From: Bryobacteraceae bacterium
GTDB lineage: Bacteria; Acidobacteriota; Terriglobia; Bryobacterales; Bryobacteraceae
Length of the DNA stretch: 64,000 nucleotides
Assembly: GCA_025056865.1 (NCBI GenBank)
Contig: JANWVO010000048.1
Location: 1 to 64,000 of the forward strand
Direction of reading: 5' to 3'
Position numbers and translations under genes: made by a program. Positions 6,713-15,592 of the stretch are shown in pieces. A model generated the notes under the pieces. The model was not told where the DNA came from and did no database searches. It saw only the letters and a list, made by a program, of their open reading frames with translations. The stretch's first letter is position 1, and each line of letters begins with the position of its first letter.

Positions 6713-8821
6713 CTACTCGAGCGCCGCCACCTCGTAGTCGGCCACCGCGGGCACGCGGAATTCCACCACGCGCCCTTTCTGCGTGAAGCGCAGCGGGCGG
6801 CCGGCGCGGAGGGCGGTGACGCGGCGGATGCGCGCCTCGCGCGGCAGCTCGAAGCGCGCCTGCTGCGGACCCACCGGCGAATGCCGCAGATATACGCCCC
6901 GGTGGGCGTTCGGGTTGTTGTAGTTCAGCAGGTGCAGGGCGAAGCCCGCCTCCGTCTCCCAGGCGAACAGCTCCAGCAGCCCTTCGCCCTCGACGCGCAC
7001 CGGGCGGCGCCCGCGCAGCGCCCATTCGATCGCGTTGAGCATCAGCCGCAGCGGATCCGGGTGGAAGCTGCGCCAGAAGGTGCGCCCGGCGTCGCCAGCG
7101 AAGTAGACGCAGCGGCTGCCGCCCTCCTCCCGCACGGCCACCGCGGCCTCATCCGTTCGCGGCCTTTCCGGGAAGACGGTTTCCGTGGGGTAGGCAGGGT
7201 AGGGCGGCACCACGGAAAGCAGCAGCGGGCCCTCGGTCCGCACCGGCACCCGCCACTCCGCGCCGGCCAGCCAGCGTGTGTCCGCCACGCCGCGCAACAG
7301 CTCGTGGCCGGGCTGCTCGATCCGTGCATAAAAAGAGTTGTAGAAGCCGCGCACGCCGGTGCGCTCGCCCGCCTTGCGGATGCCGAACAGGCGGGCCAGG
7401 GCGAAGTCGGCGCGGGGCCTGCCGCGCCCGTCGTACAACCCGGTCTCGAAATCCGCGATGACGGATCCCCCGCGCGCGGCGAACGCTTCGATGCGGCGGG
7501 CCTGTTCGTCGCTGAGCCACGCGGCGTTTGGCAGGATGAGCAGATCGAAAGGCGCCAGCGTCTCCGGAGACAGGTCGTCCTCGTGGACGAAGGCGAAGGC
7601 GCGGCGGCCTTCCAGCAGCGCCGCGTACCAGCCCTGCACGTGCTCGCCCGCGTCGCCCTCGCCGGGGTTGGCGTAGAAAGTCTGCGTGCGCTGCGGCAGC
7701 AGCAGCGCCACGTTGGCGAGGGGGCGGCGGTTGAGAAAGTGTCTGTTGTGTCGCGCGTGCCATTGAAGAAAGCGCCGCCCGTGTTCCTGCCAGCGGCGGT
7801 CCTCGCCCAGCCCTGTCTGCGCGCCCAGCCAGTGGTACCAGACGGCCATGCCGCTTGCGGCGGTCTGGGCCATCCAGATTTCGGCTTCCGCAGGACTCTT
7901 GGCGGCGTTGCGCCACACGGGCGAACCGGTGGACCATGCGCCAGTGACGTTGGTCACCGTGCGCCCCTTCATCACGCACCACGCGACGCGCCCCTGCTGC
8001 GCCGCGCCCCAGACCGGGGCCGGGCTCGTGCGCCCCTGGTTGTCGGCGTTGAACCAGAAGCAGTGCGGGGCAAGCCGGTACAGATCGACGCCGGTGCGGA
8101 AGCCGCCGCCCAGGTTGCCGAAGAAAAGACTGTCCTGGCTCTTCTCTTTCGCGATGCGGTCGTACAGCGTCCAGATCTCGATCACGCGCTCCATGAAACG
8201 GTCGCGGAATTCCGGTGTGCCCCGCGGAGGCAGGCGCCGGCAGGCTTCGCAATCGCACTCGGGCAGGTTCCAGTTGGGCCAGCCGTTGGCGTAGAAGGCA
8301 TCGACCTCGTAGCGGGCGTTCACTTCGCGGAGAATGGCAGGGATCTGCTCCGTGAAGTAGCTGGAGAACATGCACGTCTGATACAGGCCGGGCGTGCGGC
8401 TGAACGGGGGGACGGGGCGGCCCTCCCGGTCCCGCACGAACCACTCGGGATGCGCCGCCAGAGCATCCTCCCATTGCAGATCGGGACTCAGCCTGCCGAT
8501 GACGCGGATGCCGCGCTGCCGGGCGGCGCGGACGCATTCGCCGAACAGGTCGCGTCCGCCAAGCCAGCGGCTGCGCCGGTGGAACGGGACGTCCGTGGGA
8601 TAGAAGGCGATGATGCCGGTGATGCTGAGCTGCACGGCGTCCACGCGGCACGAAGCCCAGTAATCGGCCCACGCTTCCACGTCGATCTCGGCAGGATCCT
8701 TCTCGTTGAAATTCACCTGTCCCACGCGGCGGACGCGTTGGTGCCAGGGCGGGGAAGAGGGCGCAGCGAGGGCCGGAGCCGCGGCAGCGGCCAGGAAGGC
8801 GCGGCGGGATAGCGGGGTCAT
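6713..8821 (-). CDS. Exported hypothetical glycoside hydrolase (GHL6/beta-galactosidase-like)
   Basis: This 702-residue protein begins with a Tat signal (SRRAFLAAAAAPALAAP). It then has a TIM-barrel-like region (AFYPTDVPFHRRS, GRLSPDLQWEDALAAHPEW, YEVDAFYANGWPNW) of the type annotated as hypothetical glycosyl hydrolase 6. Next comes a beta-galactosidase-trimerisation-like domain (LLILPNAAWLSDEQARRIEAF), as in GH42 and some fucosidase relatives. CDCEAC inside the barrel is typical of this group. The ATG at 8821 is preferred over that at 8827 because GAGGAG then sits 6 bases upstream. It is convergent with the nucleosidase, with adjacent stop codons. The sugar substrate cannot be read from sequence. 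Confidence 0.7.
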   Translation of the reverse strand: MTPLSRRAFLAAAAAPALAAPSSPPWHQRVRRVGQVNFNEKDPAEIDVEAWADYWASCRVDAVQLSITGIIAFYPTDVPFHRRSRWLGGRDLFGECVRAARQRGIRVIGRLSPDLQWEDALAAHPEWFVRDREGRPVPPFSRTPGLYQTCMFSSYFTEQIPAILREVNARYEVDAFYANGWPNWNLPECDCEACRRLPPRGTPEFRDRFMERVIEIWTLYDRIAKEKSQDSLFFGNLGGGFRTGVDLYRLAPHCFWFNADNQGRTSPAPVWGAAQQGRVAWCVMKGRTVTNVTGAWSTGSPVWRNAAKSPAEAEIWMAQTAASGMAVWYHWLGAQTGLGEDRRWQEHGRRFLQWHARHNRHFLNRRPLANVALLLPQRTQTFYANPGEGDAGEHVQGWYAALLEGRRAFAFVHEDDLSPETLAPFDLLILPNAAWLSDEQARRIEAFAARGGSVIADFETGLYDGRGRPRADFALARLFGIRKAGERTGVRGFYNSFYARIEQPGHELLRGVADTRWLAGAEWRVPVRTEGPLLLSVVPPYPAYPTETVFPERPRTDEAAVAVREEGGSRCVYFAGDAGRTFWRSFHPDPLRLMLNAIEWALRGRRPVRVEGEGLLELFAWETEAGFALHLLNYNNPNAHRGVYLRHSPVGPQQARFELPREARIRRVTALRAGRPLRFTQKGRVVEFRVPAVADYEVAALE

Positions 8822-9382
8822 TCGCATCTCCTCAGGATGCCCCCATTCTCTGGCCGGAGGGCGGCGCCTGTCCATCCGCCTGGCCGCAGAAACGTCCTGT
8901 CCCGTGCCCGCGGGAAGAGACGCCCATGGCGCAGGCTGACAGGCCGAATGCAGGTCGCCCGTGCGGCGATGGCTGCTGCCTGGGGTCCAACGGGAGCTGC
9001 GCCCTGGGCCAATCGGCCCGCCGCCGCAATGCGCCGGAGCCGCCGGCTCACCGGCAGGCGGGCGAGGCTCGGGCGAGTCCGCAGGCCATCACGGCCCACG
9101 GCCCGCGCCCTTCCCCGCCGGACGGCATTTTCACCGTGGACGCAGCGGCGGTACTGCCCGAACCTCTGAGAATGACGCTGCCGGAAAGATCCTCCGCGCA
9201 TTCACGGCGGCTCGCCCCTCTTCGGACCGGCCGCCCCGATGGCCTCCGGGTGGATCCTGCCCTCGCCCGGCCCTTCCGGAGTTTCAGTACTTCCCCGGCC
9301 CTGGCTTCATGTCAACTTCCGGTTGGCAGAGTCCGTCGAGGGTATTATCATGTGAGCTATCCGGCAAAGGGGGGTGTAAGGT
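8822..9382. other. Divergent intergenic region (~560 bp)
   Basis: No gene is convincing here; the open frames are GC-driven. The right end carries the DUF1549 promoter listed separately. The left part should hold the promoter of the GHL6 gene, but I see no clear hexamers there. No tRNA-like or strong hairpin structure was noticed. Confidence 0.5.
9323..9351 (+). promoter_or_regulatory. Sigma70-like promoter of the DUF1549/DUF1501 operon
   Basis: TTGGCA (9323-9328), a 17-base spacer and TATCAT (9346-9351) form a well-spaced housekeeping promoter. The predicted start near 9358 gives a leader of about 25 bases, with AAAGGGGGG before the ATG at 9383. It is one of the few complete -35/-10 promoters in the window. 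Confidence 0.65.
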
Positions 9383-11284
9383 ATGCGATGGAAGCTGGTG
9401 CTTCTGCTGGGCTCAGCGCTGGCCGGAGGGGTGAGAGGCCAGGAGGGCGAATGGCCTACGGTATCTGCCCAGAATTGCACCTGGATCGCCGCTCCGGAAG
9501 AGGTGCAGACGCGCGGCCTCCGGGCGCGGCGCGAGGCCTATGAGCGCACGCTGGCCTTTGCCCGTGCGCTGCCGAAGACGCGCGAAGCGCGCAGCGTGCC
9601 TGCGGCGCAGCTCCCGCGGCGCAACTTCATTGACGACGAGATCTTCGCGCGCCTTGAGGCCGAGGGCGTCCCCGCCGCACCGCTGTCGAGCGACGAGGAA
9701 TTCCTGCGCCGGGCGATGCTCGACCTGACCGGGCGCATCCCGTCGGCGGCCGAGATCCGCGCCTTCGTGGCGGATCCGGATCCGGCCAAGCGGGACAGGC
9801 TCATCGACCGGCTGCTGGCCAGCGAGGAGTTCATCGACAAATGGACCCTCTGGCTCGGCGACCTGTTCCAGAACGCCGCCACCGCCCAGAACCGCAGCCA
9901 GCAGATCAATGGCCGCAATGCGTTCTACCTCTGGATCCGCAACGCGCTGAAGGAAGACAAGAGCTGGCGCGAGATGGCCGTCGAGATCCTCACGGCCAAC
10001 GGCAACAATTACGACGCGGGCACGGCAGGCACCAACTTCCTGATCCGCGGCTTCGCGCCGATGGGCCCGGCGCAGGACACCTACGACCTGCTGCTGGTGA
10101 AGACGGCCTCCACGTTCCTCGGGCTGGGCCACTACGACTGCCTGCTGTGCCACAACGGCAAGTACCACCTCGACACGGTCTCGGCCTGGGGGGCGAAGGT
10201 GACGCGGCTGGAGGCGCAGCAGATGGCGGCCCACTTCGCGCGCATCAACATGGCCGCGCGCCGCGCCGAGACCACCGATTTCTACTACAACTCCTTCGAC
10301 GTCACCGAGCGCACCAGCGGCTTCTACGTGCTGAACACCAACGCGGGCAACCGGCCCAACCGCGCGCCGGCGCTGATCGACGGCCGCACGGTCACCAACC
10401 TGACGCCCGTCTACCGCGATGGCCGCGCGGCCTCCGGCAACTGGCGGGAGTCGTTCGTGCAGGCCATGGTGCGGGACCCGATGTTCGCGCGCAACTACGC
10501 GAACCGCCTGTGGAAGGCGATGTTCAACCTCGCGCTGGCCGAACCCGTCGACGGCCTTGACCCGGCGCGGCTCGATCCGCGCGTGAATCCGCCGGAGGGC
10601 TGGAGCTACCAGGCCTCGCATCCGTGGCTGCTGGAGAAGCTGGCCGAGCACGCGCGCGCCACCGACTTCCATCTGCGCGAAACTCTGCGGCTGATTGCGA
10701 AGAGCACGGCCTACCAGCTCAGCTCGCGCTATGGCGCCGAATGGGACATGACGAAGGCTCCGCTGTTCGCGCGCCGCATCCCGCGCCGCCTGGACGCCGA
10801 GGAGATCCACGACGCCATCGTCAAGGCCACGCAGCTTCCGCAGCCCTACGCCGTGCAGGGCTTCGCCGAGCCCTTCGTGTGGGCCGTGCAGTTGCCGGAC
10901 ACGAGCGAGCCGCGCTCCAACGGCACGTCGCGCGCGTTCCTGGACGCTTTCAACCGCGGCAACCGGGACACGCTCCAGCGCAACCAGGACGGCTCCATCC
11001 TGATGTGGCTGACGCTGATGAACTCCACGTTCACCACCAACCGCGCCCGCGCCACCGGCACGGGCGCATCGCCGTATCTGGCTTCGCTTGTGGGCATCAG
11101 CCCGAACGAGCGGGTGGTGGAGGAGCTGTTCCTGACGTTCCTTTCCCGCCAGCCCACCGAATACGAGCGCGGCGTGGCGCTGAAGGCGCTGTCGAGGGCC
11201 TCCGCCGCCGCCGCGCGCGCCACTGCCATCGAGGATCTGGCGTGGGCGCTGATGAACAAGATCGATTTCCTTTTCAGCTACTGA
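9383..11284 (+). CDS. Secreted DUF1549/DUF1553 protein
   Basis: A 633-residue exported protein (signal peptide MRWKLVLLLGSALAGGVRGQ). It has the DUF1549 domain in the first half (DEEFLRRAMLDLTGRIPSAA, DRLLASEEFIDKW) and DUF1553 in the second (VQAMVRDPMFARNYANRLWK, RLIAKSTAYQLSS, IPRRLDAEEIHDAIVKA). This architecture is common in Planctomycetes and Acidobacteria and nearly always neighbours a DUF1501 gene, as here. A single CLLCH (about residue 254) is a CxxCH haem-binding or metal motif. The molecular function is not established. The start follows a strong promoter and AAAGGGGGG. Confidence 0.85.
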   Translation: MRWKLVLLLGSALAGGVRGQEGEWPTVSAQNCTWIAAPEEVQTRGLRARREAYERTLAFARALPKTREARSVPAAQLPRRNFIDDEIFARLEAEGVPAAPLSSDEEFLRRAMLDLTGRIPSAAEIRAFVADPDPAKRDRLIDRLLASEEFIDKWTLWLGDLFQNAATAQNRSQQINGRNAFYLWIRNALKEDKSWREMAVEILTANGNNYDAGTAGTNFLIRGFAPMGPAQDTYDLLLVKTASTFLGLGHYDCLLCHNGKYHLDTVSAWGAKVTRLEAQQMAAHFARINMAARRAETTDFYYNSFDVTERTSGFYVLNTNAGNRPNRAPALIDGRTVTNLTPVYRDGRAASGNWRESFVQAMVRDPMFARNYANRLWKAMFNLALAEPVDGLDPARLDPRVNPPEGWSYQASHPWLLEKLAEHARATDFHLRETLRLIAKSTAYQLSSRYGAEWDMTKAPLFARRIPRRLDAEEIHDAIVKATQLPQPYAVQGFAEPFVWAVQLPDTSEPRSNGTSRAFLDAFNRGNRDTLQRNQDGSILMWLTLMNSTFTTNRARATGTGASPYLASLVGISPNERVVEELFLTFLSRQPTEYERGVALKALSRASAAAARATAIEDLAWALMNKIDFLFSY

Positions 11285-11299
11285 AGGAGGGGCCGGTCG

Positions 11300-12652
11300 A
11301 TGACGCACAATCCCGCTTTCGCTCCGTTCTGGCGGCGGCCGGCGCTGGACCGCCGCGTCTTCTTCCGCCATCTGGGCGCCGCCGTGGCCGGCAGCTTCTT
11401 CCTGCCCGGACGCTCGCTGGAAACGATCGCGCGCGCCAACGCGCCGGTGAAGGGCACGGCGCGCTACGTCATCTTCGTCAACATGGCCGGCGCGCCCAGC
11501 CACGTGGACACCTTCGACTTCAAGGAAGGCCCGTGGACTCCGCCGGAGATGGAGCCAACCTCCTATGGCGCCATCCGCTGGCCGCGCGGGCTGCTGCCGC
11601 GGCTGGCCGATCATCTGGACTCGATCGCGCTGCTGCGCAGCGCGCGCACGCACGCCGTCGTCCACGGGCTGATGCAGACGTGGATCCAGATCGGGCGCAA
11701 CCCGCTTTCCGGGCTGTCGAAGATCGCCCCGCACATCGGCAGCGTGGTGGCGCGCGAGCTGGGCAATCCCAAAGCGGTGCTGCCCCCCTTCCTCTCGCTC
11801 AACTCGGGCGGCGGGCCCAACCGCGGCTACCTCGAGCCCTGGACCGAGCCTTTCTACGTCACGCCCGCCGGACGGGGCCTGCCCAACTCCACGTCTCCCG
11901 TGGGCGCGGCGGCCTTCGACCGCCGCTATGGCCTGCTGCTCGAGCTCGACGCCGAGACGCGCGCCATGGAGGAGATCGGCCCGGTGGTGGGCGAGTACGA
12001 GCAGTTCAACCTGACGGCGCGCACCCTCATGTACAACGACGACGTGACGCGCGTCTTCACCTTCTCCAACGAAGAGATGGCGCGCTACGGCAACACCGCG
12101 TTCGGGCGCGCCTGCCTTGCCGCCCGCAACCTCGTCCGCACGGACCTGGGCGCGCGCTTCATCCAGATCACGCTCGGCGGCTGGGACAACCACTCCGGCA
12201 TTTACACGGGCGCGCTCAATGCGGCCAATGCGAACTCGCTGGCGCGCACTTTCGACCTCGCCATGGGCGAACTGATCGCCGACCTGAAATCCGATGGCCT
12301 GCTCAGCCGCACGCTCATCGTCTGCATGGGAGAGTTCGGCCGCACCGTGGGGCCGCTGAACAGCCAGAGCGGGCGCGACCACTTCCCGCAGCAGGCGGTG
12401 CTGTTCGCCGGCGGCGGCGTCAAGGGCGGAACAGTGATCGGGCGCACCAACGACACCGGAGCCTTCACCGTGGATCCCGGCTGGTCCAAAGGCCGCGACG
12501 TCCGCCCGGAGGACATCGAGGCGACGATCTACTCCGCCCTCGGCATCGACTACACGAAGGTGTACTACGACGATCCGCTGGGCCGCGGCTTCGCGCTCGT
12601 GCCCACCAACCAGGAAGAAGAATACGCCCCCGTGCACGAGCTGTGGGGCTGA
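11300..12652 (+). CDS. DUF1501 protein, Tat-exported, sulfatase-like fold
   Basis: A 450-residue DUF1501 protein starting 15 bases after the DUF1549/1553 gene, with AAGGAGGGG upstream, so clearly the same operon. The N-terminus carries a twin-arginine-type signal (LDRRVFFRHLGAAVAGSFFLPG). Family motifs are visible: YVIFVNMAGAPSHVDTFDFK, LRSARTHAVVHG, LGGWDNHSGIY, VCMGEFGRT and GRDHFPQQ. DUF1501 resembles the alkaline phosphatase/sulfatase superfamily, and the His/Asp residues in these motifs are likely metal ligands. The substrate is unknown. The pair is thought to act together outside the cytoplasm. Confidence 0.85.
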   Translation: MTHNPAFAPFWRRPALDRRVFFRHLGAAVAGSFFLPGRSLETIARANAPVKGTARYVIFVNMAGAPSHVDTFDFKEGPWTPPEMEPTSYGAIRWPRGLLPRLADHLDSIALLRSARTHAVVHGLMQTWIQIGRNPLSGLSKIAPHIGSVVARELGNPKAVLPPFLSLNSGGGPNRGYLEPWTEPFYVTPAGRGLPNSTSPVGAAAFDRRYGLLLELDAETRAMEEIGPVVGEYEQFNLTARTLMYNDDVTRVFTFSNEEMARYGNTAFGRACLAARNLVRTDLGARFIQITLGGWDNHSGIYTGALNAANANSLARTFDLAMGELIADLKSDGLLSRTLIVCMGEFGRTVGPLNSQSGRDHFPQQAVLFAGGGVKGGTVIGRTNDTGAFTVDPGWSKGRDVRPEDIEATIYSALGIDYTKVYYDDPLGRGFALVPTNQEEEYAPVHELWG

Positions 12653-12677
12653 GCCGCGGCAGGCGGGGCGGGCCGCA

Positions 12678-13085
12678 TCAGCGGCGCCGCTGCGCCGGGT
12701 AGTACTGCATCAGCGATCCGACAAAGGCGCCCAGCGCCGCCAGCGACAGCCACGCCACCGCCTTCGCCTGGTCCGCTCCGTAAAAGCGGTACACGGGGCT
12801 GACGAAGAACCCGTAGACGAGCAGCGCGAAGCTCAGAAATGTGAACGCCACCAGCAGCGGCTTCCATTTGCCCGCGAGCGCCAGCACGGCGGCCAACGCG
12901 CCGGCGAGCCCCGCGCCGAGCAGCACGTACAGCACCGTATCGCCCTTCATCCAGGGCACCATGTCGAAGCGGTAATTCTTCGCGCCGCTGATCAGGATGA
13001 CCGTCGCAATGCCTGCCAGGAAGAGTCCGAACAGAAGAGAGAATAAGTAGCTGTAGAAACGGAGCAACATGGCCAACAACTTCAC
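12678..13085 (-). CDS. Small four-helix membrane protein of unknown function
   Basis: A 135-residue protein with about four hydrophobic segments (LFSLLFGLFLAGIATVILI, LLGAGLAGALAAVLALAG, LLVAFTFLSFALLVYGFFV, WLSLAALGAFVGSLM). I do not recognise a family. The GTG at 13085 has GGGAGG (13090-13095 on the complement) 4 bases upstream and a TAGAAT hexamer at 13121-13126. The alternative ATG at 13070 lacks a binding site. With the GTG start the gene overlaps the divergent S41 peptidase start by 17 bases. Confidence 0.6.
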   Translation of the reverse strand: MKLLAMLLRFYSYLFSLLFGLFLAGIATVILISGAKNYRFDMVPWMKGDTVLYVLLGAGLAGALAAVLALAGKWKPLLVAFTFLSFALLVYGFFVSPVYRFYGADQAKAVAWLSLAALGAFVGSLMQYYPAQRRR

Positions 13086-14871
13086 ACTGCCTCCCGGAGC
13101 CGCGGCAACGGCAAGCGATCATTCTATCAACAAGCGCCGCACTGCCACTGTTGCCGCGCTGGCGGCGCTGGCATCGATGCTGCCTGCGGCGGCGCAGATG
13201 ACGCCGGCGCAGCGGCGGGCGGACTTCGAACAGATCGCCGCGGCGGTGGCGAAGCAGTATGCGCCTTACGCCTGGAAGATCCAGGCCTTCGGCTACGACG
13301 CGCTCCAGTTGAAGCCGTGGCTGGCCCGCCTCGAGAAGGTCCGCGACGACCTCGAATACTACGAGCTCTGCATGGAGTATGTGGCCAGCCTGCGCGACCT
13401 GCACTCCGGCTACTTCCTGCAAAGCGATTTCACCGCCGAGCTGCCCTTCTTCGTCGACCTCTACGACGGAAAAGCGCTGATCGAAGCCGTCGACCGGAGC
13501 CGGCTGCCGGCGTCACAATACCCGATCGAGCCGGGCGACGAGCTGATCTCGGTGGACGGCGTCACGCCGGAAGAATGGATCCGGTACGTGTCCCGGCTGC
13601 AATCGTTCGCCAACGAGCGGGCCACGCGGCGCTGGGCCATCGAGCAGATCGCCTACCGCCAGCAGTCCGTGCTGCCGCGGGCGCATCAGATTGGCGAGAC
13701 CGCCGAGGTGGTGGTGCGTCGCTCGCCGATGGGCCCGGACCGCGTGTTCCGCGTGCCGTGGATCAAGACGGGCAAGCCGCTCGAGCGCATCGGCCCGGTG
13801 CCGGATCCGGTGACGGGCAAGGCGGAGGGCGCGCGCATGGCGGAGCAGGCGGAGCCGGAAGAGCGGCCCGCGGCGGAGCGAAGCATCCCGGCGCTGCGCC
13901 GGCTGCCGCGGGCCAAGCGCCTGCGCGGGTTCGGCCGCGTCACGCCGGTCTTTGCGCTGCCCGACGGCTTCGTAACGCGCGTCGGGCGGGGTTCCTCCGA
14001 CCAGATCTATTCGGGCTGGTTCGAGGCCTCGGGCTACCGCATCGGCTATCTGCGGCTGCCACAGTTCCCGTCCTCGTCCTTCAGCCGCAGCCTGATGCTG
14101 CGGCAGGTGGAGTCCGAAGTGCTCTGGCACAGGGCCAACACCGACGGCCTGATCGTGGACGTGATGCGCAACCCGGGCGGCGATCAGTGCCTGACGAACG
14201 AGATCCTGCGGCGGCTGATCCCCTACCCGTTCCGCACCACCGGCGACGAGATCCGGCCCACGCTCGAGATCGTCGGCTGGTTCCGCCAGGACGTGGAGGA
14301 CGCGCGCAACTCCGGCGCGGACTGGCTGACGCTGTTCATGCTGGAAGCGTTCCTGCGCGACGTGGAGACGGCTTACGCGGAGTTCCGCGGCATCACCGGG
14401 CCGCTGCCGGTCTGCGGCCTGTTCCTGGATCTCGAGCCCTGGCGCGCCGCCGATGGCACGGTGCTTGCCTACGACAAGCCGCTGATCGTGCTGGTGGACG
14501 ATTTCTCCACCTCGGCGGCGGACAGCTTCCCGGCGGTGCTTCAGGACGCGGGCCGCGCGCTCGTGGCCGGCATGCCGACGGCGGGTGGAGGCGGGCTGTC
14601 GCTGGAATCGCCGCTCGGCTTCTACGCCGAGGCTTCGGTGGCGCTGAGCTGCTCGCTGGGCACGCGGGCGCGCGAGTACCGGCACCCGGGGCTGCCGCCC
14701 ACCGCCTATCTGGAGAACGCGGGCGTGCGTCCGGATGTCGAGCTCGACATCATGACGCGCCAGAACCTGGTGGAGAACGGCCGGCCGTTCGTCAGCCAGC
14801 TTGTGTCGATTGCGGTGGACTATCTGCGCCGGCAAGGAGCGAGCGGACGCGGTCTTCGAGCAGGCGAGTGA
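13069..14871 (+). CDS. Secreted S41-family (C-terminal-processing-like) peptidase
   Basis: A 600-residue protein with a signal-like stretch (RRTATVAALAALASMLPAAAQ) after an extended N-terminus. A PDZ-like segment follows (YPIEPGDELISVDGVTPEEW, about residues 145-165) and then a tail-specific-protease domain (TDGLIVDVMRNPGGDQ, YDKPLIVLVDDFSTSAADSF). The Ser of FSTSAADSF is the expected nucleophile. It is annotated from the ATG at 13069 with GGAG 4 bases before it. This ATG shares a CATG palindrome with a possible start of the opposite gene, so the true start is uncertain. The last ~80 bases overlap the convergent plsC-like gene. The natural substrate is unknown. Confidence 0.8.
   Translation: MANNFTLPPGAAATASDHSINKRRTATVAALAALASMLPAAAQMTPAQRRADFEQIAAAVAKQYAPYAWKIQAFGYDALQLKPWLARLEKVRDDLEYYELCMEYVASLRDLHSGYFLQSDFTAELPFFVDLYDGKALIEAVDRSRLPASQYPIEPGDELISVDGVTPEEWIRYVSRLQSFANERATRRWAIEQIAYRQQSVLPRAHQIGETAEVVVRRSPMGPDRVFRVPWIKTGKPLERIGPVPDPVTGKAEGARMAEQAEPEERPAAERSIPALRRLPRAKRLRGFGRVTPVFALPDGFVTRVGRGSSDQIYSGWFEASGYRIGYLRLPQFPSSSFSRSLMLRQVESEVLWHRANTDGLIVDVMRNPGGDQCLTNEILRRLIPYPFRTTGDEIRPTLEIVGWFRQDVEDARNSGADWLTLFMLEAFLRDVETAYAEFRGITGPLPVCGLFLDLEPWRAADGTVLAYDKPLIVLVDDFSTSAADSFPAVLQDAGRALVAGMPTAGGGGLSLESPLGFYAEASVALSCSLGTRAREYRHPGLPPTAYLENAGVRPDVELDIMTRQNLVENGRPFVSQLVSIAVDYLRRQGASGRGLRAGE
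13121..13126 (-). promoter_or_regulatory. Putative -10 (TAGAAT) of the small membrane protein
   Basis: On the complement, TAGAAT lies about 35 bases before the GTG at 13085 and upstream of GGGAGG. It is inside the coding region for the signal peptide of the S41 peptidase on the other strand. No -35 match was seen. Confidence 0.3.
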
Positions 14872-15562
14872 AGGCGGCGCGGTCGCGCAGCGTGAACCCG
14901 GCGGGAGAGACGGGATCGGCGAAGCGGACTTCCACCTCGCCCGGCAGGATGCAACTGTCCTTGGCGGGCAGCACGCGGTCCGTGCCGAGGATGGCCGCGG
15001 GCGCCGCCGGGGCGCCGGACTGGATGGCCAGCCAGGCGGCGCCGTCGCGGAAGGGCTGAAGCGTTCCGTCCGGGCTGCGGCGCCCTTCGGCAAAAATCAG
15101 AACCGACAGGGAATGTTCGCGGATGAGCCGGGCGGCCTCATTCAGGCTCTCGATGGAGGAGCGCACCGAGCGGCGGTCCACCGTGAGGTGCCCGGCGCGG
15201 CGCAGATACCAGCCGATGAAGGGAACGCGCAGCAGCTCGCGCTTGGCGAGGAAGCGGAAGGGCACGGGCACGGCAAGGAGCATCACCGGCGTGTCTGCCA
15301 GCGAGAGGTGGTTGGAGACGATGACGTAGTGGCCCTCCGGCGGCAGCTTCTCCGCGCCGGTGACGCGGACGCGGACGCCGAAAAGGGCCAGCACGGCGCG
15401 CGCCCACAGGCGGTAGAGCCGTGTCTGCCAGGGACCGGCGGGCGCAAACGGGGAAGTGGCGATGGCGGCGGTGATGAGAACCGCGGTGACGAGGCTGGCG
15501 GCGGGAATCGTCCACAGCCACGAACGCAGGTAGCCCGTCCATGGCCGTTTGCGCAGATCCAT
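14792..15562 (-). CDS. plsC: Lysophospholipid (1-acylglycerol-3-phosphate) acyltransferase
   Basis: A 256-residue PlsC-family acyltransferase that puts the second acyl chain on the glycerol phosphate backbone in phospholipid synthesis at the inner membrane. An N-terminal hydrophobic anchor (SLVTAVLITAAIATS) is followed by the catalytic block SNHLSLAD (the NHxxxxD motif) and LIFAEGRRSPDG (the second family block). Length fits the family. It lies 30 bases downstream of the CDGSH gene on the same strand and probably shares its transcript. Its 3' end runs about 80 bases into the end of the convergent S41 gene. Whether it is the main PlsC or a paralogue is not decidable here. Confidence 0.85.
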   Translation of the reverse strand: MDLRKRPWTGYLRSWLWTIPAASLVTAVLITAAIATSPFAPAGPWQTRLYRLWARAVLALFGVRVRVTGAEKLPPEGHYVIVSNHLSLADTPVMLLAVPVPFRFLAKRELLRVPFIGWYLRRAGHLTVDRRSVRSSIESLNEAARLIREHSLSVLIFAEGRRSPDGTLQPFRDGAAWLAIQSGAPAAPAAILGTDRVLPAKDSCILPGEVEVRFADPVSPAGFTLRDRAAFTRLLEDRVRSLLAGADSPPQSTQAG

Positions 15563-15592
15563 TGCGCCAGCCCGCGCCTTTCCGTCCGCGTC

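Noticed and set aside
9413-12637. Long open frame antisense to the DUF1549/DUF1501 operon
   Set aside because: Its translation is His/Arg/Gly-rich low-complexity sequence with no family motif, and it spans two well-supported genes. It is a by-product of GC-rich codon usage.
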